Assembly: GCA_037367355.1 (NCBI GenBank)
Contig: CM074697.1
Location: 4,092,001 to 4,156,000 of the forward strand
DNA length: 64,000 nt
Reading direction: 5' to 3'
From: Neoscytalidium dimidiatum
Taxonomy: Eukaryota > Ascomycota > Dothideomycetes > Botryosphaeriales > Botryosphaeriaceae
Shown one piece after another: positions 1-12,121 of this stretch (position 1 is the first letter of the stretch; each line of letters opens with the position of its first letter). The position numbers were made by a program, and so were the translations under genes. The notes beneath the pieces are model-generated. The model made no database searches and was not told the DNA's origin. It saw only the letters and a program-made list of their open reading frames with translations.

Positions 1-2
1 AA

Positions 3-89
3 ATGCGGGGAAGGAGATTGCGGGGAGCAATGCAGCTGCTGGGTTTGGTCGTCGTTACAGTGGCGTCCGCCGTGCTGATGAACGTTTAA
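3..89 (+). other. possible 3' end of a gene cut by the window edge
   Basis: One forward frame is open from the window edge to a TAA at 87-89 and encodes a short basic stretch followed by a hydrophobic tail (LLGLVVVTVASAVLMNV). Such a tail would fit the C-terminal GPI-attachment signal or membrane anchor of a secreted fungal protein. A second frame is also open across this stretch up to about position 183, so the assignment rests only on hydrophobicity. Nothing else identifies it. Confidence 0.2.
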
Positions 90-323
90 CCGGTCGTGCG
101 GTGTTTTCCTCGCAGGGATCTCGACTCAGCGCTGTGCCTAGGTCGTTCTCAGCCTTGATGCTTAGATCTCAGTTCTATGCTTAATTGAAGCTTATCCTGC
201 AGACGACAAACTACTGGAGAAGCTCTAGCTAGTCTAGTCTAGTCTTGACTCTAATCTTCTTGCCACTCTTCATCCGGAGCAGCATACCCACCATCAGACT
301 CCAATCCTACCACTCCTCCACCA

Positions 324-658
324 CTACTTCTTCACAGCAACGAAAAACAGCCGCGGAAACTTCAACAAAACGCTCCCATCCCCATTCGCCGGATACGCCT
401 TCCTCACCTCCTCCAGATACGCCCCCAAAAACGCCTCCCTCCCCTCCTCATCGGCCCCAAACCGATCCAAATACGGCCGCAACCCGCTCTCCCTCAACCA
501 CGCAACGATCGCCTCGTGCCCGTCCAGCCGATGAAAGTACTCCGTCCGCCAGACGTCCACCCTCCCGCCGCAAACCCCGCTGAGCGCATCGTACACCTCC
601 CGCGGGCCGGGAAACGGCCTCCTCCCCGCATCGCCGCCCGCGAACAAGCCGCTCCACC

Positions 659-696
<38 letters not shown>

Positions 697-797
697 TCCG
701 CCATCAGCACGTGCGACGGCTCGCCCACGTTGTCCGGCACCTGCGCCGCGAGCACCCCGCCGGGCCTCAGCCCGGCCTCCGCCCACGCGGAGAGATA
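324..797 (-). pseudogene. 5'-truncated trans-aconitate 2-methyltransferase relic
   Basis: The reverse strand encodes the C-terminal half of a Tam-type SAM-dependent methyltransferase, the enzyme that methylates trans-aconitate. Recognisable family segments are LRPGGVLAAQVPDN, EPSHVLM, VDVWRTEYFHRL, and the end motif DGSVLLKFPRLFFVAVKK, closed by a TAG at 324-326. The frame is blocked by TGA at 798-800, and I see no SAM-binding glycine motif (normally in the N-terminal half) in the 850 bases upstream, nor an in-frame ATG before the conserved block. About half the enzyme is therefore missing. A run of 13 alanines from a GCC expansion sits between HVLMAEV and the next conserved segment. The identification is based on remembered family motifs; truncation is seen directly. 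An unrecognised upstream exon beyond 1 kb is unlikely, because the next gene starts at 1658. Confidence 0.75.
661..693. repeat. (GCC)11 trinucleotide repeat encoding polyalanine
   Basis: Eleven perfect GCC units lie inside the methyltransferase relic and encode its polyalanine run on the reverse strand. The tract falls at a position where the family has only a few variable residues. Confidence 0.9.
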
Positions 798-1657
798 TCA
801 TTGGATCTGGTGTTTCAAGCTTGCGGCTCTCCTGGTCGTTGGTAAAAGTTGAGTCCGGATGTGTAAATAAAAAGCTTGTCCGTGACAAGATATCCGGGGC
901 TGTGGCGCGGGGGATGGCGGGGGTTTAAGCATTTGCCGGATGCGGGTACATCCGTCCTGGATTCATCCTGCGGCCCCCATGCTCGCGTGAATCGGACATG
1001 TTTTTAGCTCCGTAGACGGGCCGTCTCAGATTAGTGGGACATTTTCCATTGTTTTATTGCAGGGCGTTTGACCGTTAGTAACCGCAAATTGAAAGTTGAA
1101 CCTAGAAATAATGGGAGCGCAATGCTTAGTCCTTTTGGCAGAAGCAATCGAGAACGTATAAGATTATGCGGCGTCCCTACAACACCATGACGAGAAGCAA
1201 ACAAATCCGATCGCCTGTACTCGCCTGCTCTGTCTTAATCGTCTCCACATTCGTCTCCTCTTTTCCTAGTTGGCTATCCCAGGATCAACCAGAACTTTTC
1301 TCCGAACAGCAATGAAGCAATCTCAGCCCATCCATGCAGTAGGGTAATCGGTAATGACTCGTACAGGCCCTGAAGATTTTCCGTTTTACTACCAAGAAAA
1401 GCTTATGGCAAGAACTAAGAAAAAGCAATCTCAAATGTCTCGGCTCAGCTGTCATAATCATCACGAAGGTAGTGAGTCAATCAGCTGCAGACAAGAATAT
1501 CGTCCTACCATCACTCCCTCCCTGGCCAAACCCAACCACCCATTTCCTGCCCGGGACCGCTTTATCAGGACCAGTTTCGCACCTTTTTTTTTTTTCTGTT
1601 CCCTCTTTTATCATCTCTCTGGATTTCCAACCCATGCATAACGATGTCCTCATAATC
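798..1657. other. intergenic, no gene seen
   Basis: About 860 bases between the methyltransferase relic and the 3' end of the KH-protein gene. No frame has recognisable protein motifs. A T11-type tract near 1585-1596 and low-complexity C/T-rich sequence lie in what is probably the 3' untranslated region of the gene to the right. Confidence 0.5.
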
Positions 1658-4600
1658 TTAGTTCTTGCCCTTTACAAGCTCCAAGATGATGTCCCTGGCC
1701 TGCTCGACGCCCTCGCGTGGGCCAACAATCTCGATCGCCTCGCTGCCGTCACCACCGCGGGGCACCTGAACCCTGGTGCCAGTCTTCTTGCGAATATTGT
1801 TGATCTGGCTACCACCAGGGCCAACAACAAACCTGTAGAGCTTAGGATCCGGCAGGATGAGGTAACCAGTGCTCGAAGGCTTGCTCTTCTCCTCCATGGC
1901 CTTCTCCAGGAGAGCCTTGGCCTTGGCCACGTTCTCCGCGTTGTTCGAGCGCAGGATCCAGGGGATGTTGCCATCCTCACTGTCGTCCGAAGCGGGCAGG
2001 TTGTCCACGATATCCCACACGTGTGCATCCTTGGAGGCGGATGGGTCATCGGTGATCAACGGCGCGTTGCTGCCAGCATTGGAGCGGATGTTGCTGGCAC
2101 CGGCAGTTGTGGGCTTGGGCGGAGGTTGCTGGCCGGCGTGGTCGACGGTAACACGGAGATCGTTGCGAAGACGGCGGAAGAACTGGCCGTTATCGGCAAT
2201 AGCATGGTGCAGACGCCTGGGAACCTGGACCGTCTCGCCCTCCTGCTCCTTGATCATGCTGACAATGTGCTCCTTGGCCTTCTCGACATCCTGGGGCTGG
2301 CCGACAATCTTGACCTGGCTCCTGGCAGCACCCTGAGCAGTCTGCTTGGGAACATCCACGGTAACATTGAACTGGGACTCCAAGTTGCGGCGGGTTTCTC
2401 CACCACGGCCAATGAGCAAACGGTGCTTCTCGGGCGCTACCTCGAGGATTTCGGTGACCTGGCTATCACGGTTCCTCACCAAGGTCTCAATCGAAGAGAC
2501 GATCTTATCAACCACAGCAGCATTGCCCTCAACGCGGATCGTGTTCTCTTCAGACTCAGCGCGGGGGAAGCGGACCATGCGGGCAAGTTCACGGCGGTCA
2601 TCAGGGCCGCCAGCTTGGATCACGATATCGCGGATGTTTGCTCCTGCAACCTTCTGTCAATCGCCCGCGCTCTTCGCAGTGGAACCCAATAATAGACTTA
2701 CCGCCTGCGCCAATCAATGCCTTGTGGTGCTTCTTGTCAACCTCAATGGTGCGTACGACAGTCTCGTCAAATGCCTTTGCCTTCTGCTCGAGCAGTTTCT
2801 TGGCGTCCTCGACCTGCTTCTTAGTACCCTTGATCTTGATCTCAGCACGTCCGGAGGCATCAGCAACATCACGAGCGTTGGGAACATCGATCTGTGCACC
2901 GGTGGTAGTCCGCAGAGCATCCATCTCGCGTCCGCCAGCACCAATCAGGGAAGGAATCTGGCTCTGCGCAACGGAAACGGTCGCAGTGTGAGAGTTGTCA
3001 ATCGTCCACTGATAGAGTTCAAGCAGCTCGTCACGGGCAGCGTCAGCACCCCTCTTAGGACCCCTGATGATAACTTCATCAGGAGCCTGGCGGCGGTTGT
3101 GATGCGAGGCTTCGGTACCGGCATCCGCATCGTCGGCGACAGCCGAAGAGCGAGGGAAGTTGATGCGCACGTTGTAACGATCCTGGAGGCGGTTGACCTG
3201 GCTACCCTTGCCACCAATAAGATCGCGGTGGAACTGGGGCTTGATCTTCAGGATGTAAGTAGCCTCGTCCTCAAGCTTCTTGCCGAGCGCGATAATGTGG
3301 GCCTTTGCAGCGTGAGCCTTGGCCTGAGGACCCTTGATCTCGACCTTGCCGTCTTGAACCTGGATGTCAACGTCGTACTCGTCACGGAGCTTCTTGATGT
3401 TCTCGCCACGCTTGCCGATGAGGATGTTGGCAAACTTCTGGGGGTAGTCGAAGGTGATGGTGTAGCCACGTTCAAGCTCATCCTTCTTCTCCTGTTCAAC
3501 AAAGGCAAGAATCTTCTCGGCGAGCTCGTCAACCTGCTGGTTGGGTCCACGGATGTACACGTTATCCCTGTTGACACGAGAGGCTTGCGGCCGAGCGTCG
3601 CCGAAAAGAACCTGAACGGGGATTTGGTCCTGAGGCAGGCTCTGCTGCTCACGATCGACGTAGCGGCGGATCTTGTCGTGATACCTGAACGAGCTGATAA
3701 GTCAGCCGACTTCTGTGATTGAAAATAGAGACACTTACTTCTGAGGCGCCTCGACATCGCGACCGACGATTTTCTCGTTGGTATTAATCAAGGAGAGCAA
3801 CTGCTGCTGAGCCTCGTTCAAAGCACGCTGGAATGCCTGAACATCCTGGGCAGAAGGTTGACCGCGGGGGAACTGGTACTCGGAAGGCGAGCCAGGACCC
3901 TCGTACACAAGGACGAGCTGAGGAGAATCGGCCTCATCCTCGGGGAAGACCAGCTGCACACCGTGATCCTTCCTCAGACGCTGAGCAGCACGCTGACGCA
4001 GGTGCTGGTGGTAGAACGGATCAACATCCAGATTGCTGAACCTGCTCGGCGGGTGGCTGCTGATGAGGTTCATAATATCCATACGAGCCTTCATGCCGTT
4101 CTTAGCATCCCTCGAGTAGATTTCCCAGGCAGTAGGACCATCGTTCGAAGAGGGGAGCACGATGCTGGCATCGTGCATGCGCTCGAGCTCTGCAATGGCC
4201 TGGCGTTGCCTCAGGTAACGAGTAAGAGCCCGAGCATGGGCCTGCGAATTAGCGTGCTGGCGAGCAATGTCGACATTGGTGCTCTGCATGGACGTAGCCA
4301 AATCCATGACCTTGTTGATACCGCTATCGATCTTGTCGGCAGGGCCAACGATGGTGAGCAGTTCCGTATCGTCGTGACTAGGAGGGAGAATGACGGCGCA
4401 TCCGGTCTCGGCGAGGAAGTCGTGGAGAGAACCACCACGCTCACCGATGATGAACTGATGCCTGCCGCGCTCGATGGGCATCTGGTTCACGGTAAGCTGG
4501 CGGCGGAGCTCCTCGACCTGGCGCTCAATCTCAGCGCGGGCTTCCTGGGCAGCGGCGCGGTCACCTGAAATGGAGATGGGGTAGGCGGCCTGAGGAGCGA

Positions 4601-5733
4601 ATGGAACGGGTTGTCCGGCAGGTGCGGGCTGCGGGGGAGCCCTCTCAGCCCAGGTGTAGTAGTGCGGGATCTGCACGCGAACGTCACGGCCATTCTCGTA
4701 GTTGTCGATGCGCGAGTTGTGCGGGCCAGCCAAGAAGGGGTAGTACTCGGCGGGGATGTCCTTGAGGCGCAAGTTGACGCTCGAAGTGCGCTCATCGACA
4801 ATGCGCTCGATCTCCTGCTTCGCCAACGCGGCTGCGACCGTGTCACCTTCAATTACAACGTCAATGGTGGCGCTGTCGTCATCCTCGAAAGTGCCAGTCT
4901 CCTCCTGCTTGGGAACCTGTATACGGGCGCCGGTGCGCTTGCTGATACCCTGGATGGTAGCACCTTGGCGGCCAATGACGTGGGCGCGAATGGAGGCAGG
5001 AATGGTGACCTTGGTGGTTTGCTGTACATTGTCAGCACAGCTTCACGTTTAACAACACCTCGCAACGTACCTTGGAACCAAGCTCCTTGGCGACCTCCCT
5101 CAAGGCGGAGCGCACAGCATCGACGGGGCCAGTACCCTGGAAGACAATGTTGCCCATGTTGCCCGGCTTGATCTCGACCTTAGCCTTGGACCTCCTGTTG
5201 ATATCGCGAATGACATCCTGCATGGGCTTCTTCTGCTGCTGGCGGGGGATCATCTGCGAGGGCGCAAGCGAGATGGACTCGACATAGCGACCCGGCAGGT
5301 TCATGGTCTGAGGGCCGGGCCCGCGGACCGAGGGCGTGGTGGGAGTAGCGATGCCGGAAGCCGGGGTAGAGGCGCGCGAAGTGCCGTTGCTAGTAGCAGT
5401 TCCATTGACGCCATTGGCGCTGACCGAGGCGGGCTTGCGGCCCCATGCGGACGACACGGCGGCGGGGGTGTGGGCCTTGGGAGCACCAAGGCCGGGGAAC
5501 ATCTCCTCGGACTGGATGTCCAGGCCGGGCTTCTTGGCGGGTTCGGCATCCTGGGCCTTCTGCTTGCCAGCAGCCTTCTCGGACAGGGTGGCCGAAGGCG
5601 GAGGATGGGCGAGGTCTTCCTCGTCAGGCACGTCCTCAACGGTGGGGCGGTGCGACTCCTCCTGGGCCAGGCGGGCCTCAAGCTTCTGGGCGGGAGTCTG
5701 GGTGTCTCCGTTGGTGGACGCCTCAGCAGACAT
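1658..5733 (-). CDS. SCP160: multi-KH-domain RNA-binding protein, vigilin/Scp160 family
   Basis: Encodes about 1304 residues, close to fungal Scp160/vigilin length. These proteins bind mRNA and polysomes in the cytoplasm and at the ER surface. Start is ATG at 5731-5733 (MSAEASTNG); introns are 5022-5070, 3685-3738 and 2644-2701. The first 200 residues are disordered and rich in Ala, Pro, Ser and Thr. At least eight canonical KH GxxG loops follow in order: VIGRQGA, IIGERGG, LIGKRGE, LIGGKGS, LIGAGGR, LIGAGGA, LIGRGGE and VVGPGGS, with further degenerate KH copies between them (for example near AGPHNSRID). The 2644-2701 intron splits a GxxG loop, and splicing restores IGAGGANIRDI, which fixes the acceptor at the second of two nearby AGs. 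The last KH domain ends 15-20 residues from the stop. The family assignment is firm; the detailed role is from family knowledge. It stands alone, with a long GC-rich 5' region. Confidence 0.95.
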
Positions 5734-7112
5734 AATGAACCAGATCCGATGCCGGGTGTACGACGACAGTGACGGGGGAAGAGGAGAAGAGCGGGTCGCA
5801 GCGGTCTCAGCAGGCGGCGCAGAGGATTTTAAGCGGTGGAGATCAAGGGTCTGGCTGCTAGGCAAAAGTTGTTAGCGCGGAATTCGGAGGGGGAAGAGGG
5901 CGGAAGAAGGCACGTACAAAATTGGGGACTGGACCAGAGGGGCGGGCGAGAGGGAGAGGAGGCTCGGTGGTGAGGAGCGGGCGGGAAGTAAGGTGAGGCA
6001 CGGGGCGGGGACTCGAATGCAGTGCAGGAGACGCGGGCGCTGCTATGCCATGCTCCGGGGAGGGGGAGGAGGGTGGAGGAGGTAAGGCTGATGGCGAGAT
6101 GGTCGGTGAAGAGATGGGGCGACGTTTGGCTGCGGACTCGAGGACCCTTGGCTCGAAAGTTCTCGGGAGTGAGCTCAAGGTGGCTTCTTAGCCGCGATTG
6201 GCCGGTGGAGCAGCCTGCCAGCTTACAGAAGAGCCAAGCTCCCCGGACTCTGCGCGTGTGCCCTGGTGCCCTGGTGCCCTGGTGCCCTGGTGCCGTGCTG
6301 CCTTGCTGCCTTGCTGCCTCCCCCGCCGGCGACCAGCGCGCGCCCAGGCTGCCGCAATTCACCTCGCAGTGCCGCTGCCCTCGCACCCGCTGCCCGCACG
6401 CCTGCAATTGATGCCGCAGCCGCCTCGCATCTGCGCAATTCGCTCGATGCGCGCGCTCGTGCTGCGTCGCTCTGCGGGAGAATTTCCGCACGGGCCATGT
6501 GCGTCGCCCCAACACTAAACACCCTCGACCCCAGCGCTCGTCCCACCTCGCTCGCTCGCTCGCTCACCCATTCTCTCTCTCCCGAGTGCCGCCGATCGGC
6601 CGGATGCTTCCAGATGCTGCGCGAACCTCCCATCCTGGCAACCAACACCGCCGCCCATTTGCCCATTACTATACCTCGCCCCCGACGACCTTCTCTCCTC
6701 GATGAGCCGTGCATCCATGATCAGCTTTGCAACGTGTCATCAGAACTCGGGCTTCGTTCATTAAATTGAAGCGACCAAACCGTTGCAGTCTCACAAAAAA
6801 AAAGACAAAAAAAAAAAAGGTGCAAGCATTGCCAGCCAAGCTTGTTTGGCGTATTACCGGAAAGCTTCGCACACGAGGCTGGAACGTCATCGTCCCTAGA
6901 TTCAACACGCTGCAGCCTGACGGTATTTATTCGGAGTCACAGATGAAGGTACCCGCAATATGACATTCATCGGAATTACAGTAGAAGGCAGTGAAACGAG
7001 AGGCGCGACTGAAGTAGCTACCGAAAGAAACCCAAGCATGCGAAATCCCTCCACAAGCAGAATCCTAAAAATTGCTCCTGACAGCTTGTCCGTCGTGGCA
7101 GTGAACTGCGGC
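5734..7112. other. promoter region of the KH gene plus 3' flank of the amine oxidase gene
   Basis: About 1.4 kb. The part next to the KH gene is very GC-rich and holds low-complexity blocks: an 8-base minisatellite at 6260-6319 and a (CTCG)n stretch at about 6546-6565. A-rich tracts lie near 6797-6818. Long open frames here are the product of base composition; none carries a recognisable motif. Confidence 0.6.
6260..6319. repeat. 8-base minisatellite GCCCTGGT and decayed copies
   Basis: Four perfect copies of GCCCTGGT (6260-6291) are followed in register by GCCGTGCT, GCCTTGCT, GCCTTGCT and a partial GCCT. The gradient from perfect to altered copies is typical of a slipping tandem array. It lies about 530 bases upstream of the KH-gene start codon. 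Confidence 0.9.
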
Positions 7113-9659
7113 CTACAGCGCGTCTAGGCCGGATCGACCCTGGCCTGCGAAACCTCCAGAATAGGATCTAAGATCCGGCAAAATACCGCTTACATTTCCC
7201 AAGCACGTCAGCGGCTGCTGGCCGAAGGTATTCACCTGCGCAGACCCATTGTTTCCATCGCCGAGGTCGATGCGAACCATGTTGACCGTCTCCAGGCTCG
7301 GGTCACCGGGGAGGTAGTTCAGCGGTACCACCTTGATGCCGGAGTGGGCAGTGGTAAAGACCGTATTCGGGAGGTCACCTGGACGCCGTCGTCAGCACCC
7401 GTTCGTGGCAAACCCCCTCCATGCGCGTTACTTTGACTACACACGAGCAAAAAAAAAAAAAAAAAGAGACAAAAACAGCAAAGGAGCAGACATACCCGTA
7501 TGCGGCACGTGATGCATGCCCAAGTTGAACCACAACACCAGATCCTCCTGCACCAGGCTCTCCCCGTCGAAGAACTTGGCGAAGTCGACCACGGGGTTGC
7601 GCACGTCCTGCCCGTTCCTCGGATCGCTCGCCCGCGGCTCCGTGTCCTTCTGCCGCGTCACGAAGAAGTCGTGCTCCGCCCAGGCCGCCGCGTTGACCAG
7701 GTTGCTGCTGTTCTTCACCGTCAGGTGCACCGCGCCGTTGGGCACGAGCTTGTAGCCCCGCGCGTTGCCGAACAGCGTCTCGTCCGCGTTGACCACCGCC
7801 CACTGCGTCGCGCCGTTGTCGCCCCACGACAGCCTGCCCTGGTCCTCCGACGTGACGTTGCTGCGCGCCAGCTTCATCGTGTTGCGCGGCCTCGTGGACC
7901 ACGGGTACGTCTCCGTGGTCGGGATGAACGTCGTGTTCGTCAGCGTGTTCGCCGTGCCGAGGATGTCGAGGTCGAGCTTGAAGTTGAGGACGTGGTCGTG
8001 CATCGAGCCGGACAGCGCGTCGTGGATCTGGTAGCCGTACTCCTCGTTGTGCGCCCAGTACGCCGACTGGATGTAGCCCGACGCGCGCACGTCGACGTGC
8101 ACCCCGCCGTCCATGTAGAACGAGTAGGAGAAGAGGTAATCGTAGTTGCCGATGGTGCTGATGTGGCGGACGGTGAAGTAGGTGTTCTTGGTCACGTGCA
8201 CGTAGGATCCCGCAATATGGCGCTGGATCGGGTAATCTGCTGTCGACTCGAAGAGGCAGATGCTGTTCCGATTGAAGGGCGTGGACAGGAAGGTTGCGTA
8301 GCTGGGACAATCGTAGCCGGGGACGAGCGGCATGCTGTTGGTGCCCATCTCGTACTCTACATCCAGATATGCGGTTCCTGATTGATACGGGTCATTACCC
8401 GCGTAGTGGGCTAGAGCTTCTTCGAGTCCTAGCTCATAGATGATACGATCCCCCTTGTATTTGATGTCGAATAGATGGGGGCCAAGGTACCGTGTAAAAG
8501 ATAGGTAAAACTCGAAGTCCATCCATTTCACGTAGTTCTCGGTCTGGTTGACAAAGTAGCGGGATCCGCCCGGAGCAATCTGGATCGGTGGCTGGAGCTC
8601 TCCGAGTCGAGGGACGGGGTCTTTCCTGTCCGTGGAGGACCACTTCCCACCGACGTTCGGCCTGAGTTTCTCAAATCCCGGCGAGAAGAAGGCCTTCTTG
8701 AAATCTTCCGTAGTCCGGTAAAACACGTTGTTATACTGCGAAGGATCATCAGCATAACTATTGTGCTTATGTCAAAAAGAACGTGACTTACCAGCCATCC
8801 TGCAAACGTCCAGAGATTTGGATCTCTCCCGGTAAAATTGCCAGAGAAGTAAAGACCCAAGGGGAGAAGTGTACCGTCATCGAAGCGGTCACTCGGCTGA
8901 CCCCAGAATTGATACCAATAAATACTCCCGTCTTCTTCCGGAAACGGTCCTTGCCCCTGAGCTCTGACTGTGTCGTTATCGAGACCCAGAGCCGTTGCGT
9001 TCCACAGGGCAAGCGTGATGTCCGAAATAGAAGAGGTCACATTGCGCACCCAATCTTGGACACCGTTTCCCCGGAACTGGTCCTTGATGCGCCCGTCGGT
9101 CTTCCTGGTGTATGGATAAGTGAGACTCTGGTACGTGGTGGTTCCGTTCTGGACTGGTAGAGGCCCAACAATGAGATCTTGAGAATAGGGCTCAGACGTG
9201 GCGCGCATATTCAGGATCACATGGGCGTAGCGTGCGGGAGCTTCACCCCCCTCGTCGAGATATCGAAGGGTGTCCGTTTTGTTTGGAAGCATCTGCTGGA
9301 CGAGCGCCTATCGAGCCGCACGTTAGTAGCCTGAAGCAACGTGAAGTAGGAGTACTCACAATAGAATTGTCCCAGCTGCCCGCTTGGTCTGCACTCGTCA
9401 GGTTGAGTGCACGCTGACTGGTGAGCCAGTCGGTGACAGCCAAGACTTCATCATCATGAAGTCCATTCCACACGTTCGGGCGTGGAGCAGCGATAGGGTG
9501 AGGATCGAAGCTTGCACAAGCACCGGAAACTTGACGCTTCCCTAGATTTGGGGAATTGCCATAATCCCAATGCGCAGAAGCCACGTGCAATGAGTCTGCA
9601 AGGTAAAGTGAAGCGATGACGAAGCAGAAGCGAGAACGAGAGACTGGCATCTTGGCCAT
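7113..9659 (-). CDS. secreted copper amine oxidase (topaquinone enzyme)
   Basis: Encodes about 773 residues with introns at 9308-9359, 8736-8791 and 7379-7495. It begins with a signal-peptide-like segment (basic start, then FCFVIASLYLADSLHVASA), so the enzyme is probably exported. Copper amine oxidases oxidise primary amines to aldehydes with release of ammonia and hydrogen peroxide. The cofactor motif Asn-Tyr-Asp-Tyr is present in STIGNYDYLFSY, where the first Tyr becomes topaquinone. Copper ligands are visible as the HDH in SMHDHVLNF and a downstream His in NLGMHHVPHTG. Many N-glycosylation sequons support secretion. The last intron splits the Gly after HHVPHT and holds a 17-base homopolymer. 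An alternative start three codons inside (9650) would leave the signal peptide intact. A TATA box lies 77 bases upstream. The gene is isolated from other metabolic genes. Confidence 0.93.
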
Positions 9660-9735
9660 TGTGGATGCTGAGACGACTGAGTGGACTGAAGGTGCAGATG
9701 TATTTCGAAACAACTGGAGAACAAAAGTTGCAGCC

Positions 9736-9743
9736 TTTTTATA
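9736..9743 (-). promoter_or_regulatory. TATA box of the amine oxidase gene
   Basis: Reverse-strand TATAAAAA lies 77 bases upstream of the proposed ATG at 9659, a usual distance for a short 5' leader. This supports the chosen start and suggests an inducible promoter. Confidence 0.6.
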
Positions 9744-10982
9744 CTTTGTCCTTTGAGCTTATTCCCTAAAGGCCTTGCTAATAATTGTGGTCTTGGGGAG
9801 CATGATCATCAGGTACGTCTAAGCCCCGTTGCGCGACCACTCTTAGGTCGGTGTCTGTATAGAGCCTAGTATCACTGAAGAACTGTGTACGAAAGTTTAA
9901 GGTTCATCGACATAGCCCCAGGCGAACGACGCATAATGCATGGATTCCGTGTCGGCTTTGCCAAGCAAGGATTTCGTCGGGTTCCTACTGCTGGCCCGCA
10001 GATGGCTCATGGGGCTCTCACACCGCACATTCTAGCACCCTCGTATCTCGTCCGGCCTATTAATCACATTCCCAGCTATAAAAAACTTCGATGGACAGGT
10101 CGAATCAAGAGCCAAGACAAGTTAACGTTGCTTATTGGTAACATACTTTCTGATATTGAGTTGGACTCATACAGACTACCCCGCAACTCAACCGCTTCAT
10201 ACGGCAGTAAGAAGTTGCCGTAACTTGACTTGTTGAGTGTTTAATACTTCGTACTCCACCCTTGTACCCGGTGAGATAATGTATCGGTGAGAGCATGTCG
10301 GATTATTTCCGCAAGGGGGAAATGCACAGACTATGTGGTCACGGACAACCATGATGACTTTAGGGAAGGCGCTCGGGATATTGAACGGTGTGGCCGAATC
10401 TTGTTAAAAAATTTTTTTCCATGTTGTGGAAGACTTCGTGATTCAATAGGTCGTGGAAGCCTTCAAGAGACATGGGGGTTGAAGCTTGTCCTACGGCTTG
10501 GCCACGTTGGTTGCCGTTTAAGGAAGGCGGGCCGAGCATATCCCAGCCCCCGGTTTCCCTCGTATTTCCCCACTAATATGTTTCCGCCTACGCATCCAAT
10601 GTACTTGTGTTTCTACCGCTCTTGTTGATCAGCTATGGCAGCTGGTTAGATATCCGAAACATCCTAGCAACAGAACGGACACCGAAAAGACATTCCCTTT
10701 TGGATGCTTGTGCCTGGTGATGAGGCGTAACAGTAGCCTGGAGTGCTTTTCGCCATAGCCTTGCGCTGTCATGCCACCAGATCTGGACTCGAGACCACTG
10801 CTGCTTAGCGGTCTTTACGCTGAGTAGCATATTTCGATGGTTTTTAGAGTCACACAGCTATACATCTGCCGAATGCGCAGTGAGTGTCCCATCATACATA
10901 AAGAACTTTGAAGGAGCGCGCCGAAATTGAGTGCCGTTGAACTACAGAATGAGCAGGGACGGGCTAGACGATGGACTCTACC

Positions 10983-11003
10983 TTTTTTTTTTTTTTTTTT
11001 TTT
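10983..11003. repeat. T21 homopolymer
   Basis: Uninterrupted run of 21 T in intergenic DNA, one of several long A/T homopolymers in the window. Confidence 0.9.
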
Positions 11004-12121
11004 AATGAAGAACCAATGCATGTGCATGCGACGTGCACCAATCATTACCAAGGCATCCCCTCCATGGTGCGCCCGTCGCCCTGCGGGGCACCGTGCCCCT
11101 TATCCCATGCCGCATCGCCTCACCGCATCCGCACCGCCACATATTGACTCGCTTATAGGACCCTCAACATACTCGAAACCCCCCGTTTCGGCACGGCGAT
11201 CACATGCATATGCGAGATGACGAGTGCTTGGGGGTGTTCATAGCTCCTCGAGCCAAGGCTAGCATGGAGATAAATATAGCGTTGTAATGTCTTGGCTGTT
11301 CGAATTCTAATGCGACTCCGCATCGCGTAGGTTTGAAAAAGAATGCTCAGCCGCATTCGTGCCAAAGTCTGTTCGAAGTGCACCTCTCGGATGCGGCAAC
11401 GCTGTGCATATTTTACTTTCACAAGATACGTGAGGCCAATTTAACATACGAAACACATTCCGTTTGCGGCAAACCGCCGACAACAGGTAGAGACGTGCTA
11501 ACTACATACGAATACTCAGAGAAGAGTATACGGAATGCGAGCTCGTCTTTAACTTATATGTAGTCGGAAGCTAGACGGTATACGACCAATGAAAACGATT
11601 CCATGCATGCCCGTCCACCCAACCGATAAACTGGAAATAGTACAGATGAATACTGGGGAACGGCGACGGCCACGAGGCAAACATGCGAAAAAACACAAAA
11701 TGCTTGCAAACAAAAAAAAAAAAAAAGACAAGAACGAAGAATACCAACAGAAAACACGCGATCCAGAACCCGCCAGAACGCCGCGCCGTACAAGGAGAGA
11801 CGAGCAGAGAAGCAAGAAAGTGGAACAGCGCGGAAATCGAGAAACAATGCGGAACAAAGCATCTGCCGCCTGAAATCCTATGCGCCGTTCAAATGCGAAT
11901 ATATACGATGCAAAGGGAAAAAGGTACAATGCTAATGAGTGACTGACCCGATGGGCTGACCCTGATGTCTTATGATGGCATGGCATATACCTACCTCTTG
12001 TCTCATCTGTTCGAGAAGTGGTATGTACGAGTTTATGTATGGAGACCTGGTTTCTTCCTGTATGTATGGCGAGCACGCCTCGACGCTCGCACTAAAATGG
12101 GGCGGTCTTGTTATTAGACAA

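Larger units (their letters stand above)
9660..12121. other. 2.5-kb intergenic region, no gene seen
   Basis: Contains the amine oxidase promoter at its left end and the 3' flank of the DHHC gene at its right end. Open frames here lack family motifs, signal peptides or plausible exon structure. Homopolymer tracts occur at 10983-11003 (T21) and about 11711-11724 (A). It could hold a non-coding RNA or a species-specific gene that I cannot recognise. Confidence 0.5.

Noticed and set aside
1472..2692. 406-codon forward open frame opposite the KH protein
   Set aside because: Antisense shadow of KH-domain coding sequence with no domain of its own.
2644..2701. Apparent break of a KH GxxG loop
   Set aside because: Splicing to the second of two nearby acceptors restores IGAGGANIRDI in frame.
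6260..6319. Short regular repeats as a possible CRISPR array
   Set aside because: Contiguous 8-base units without spacers, in a eukaryotic genome; a minisatellite.
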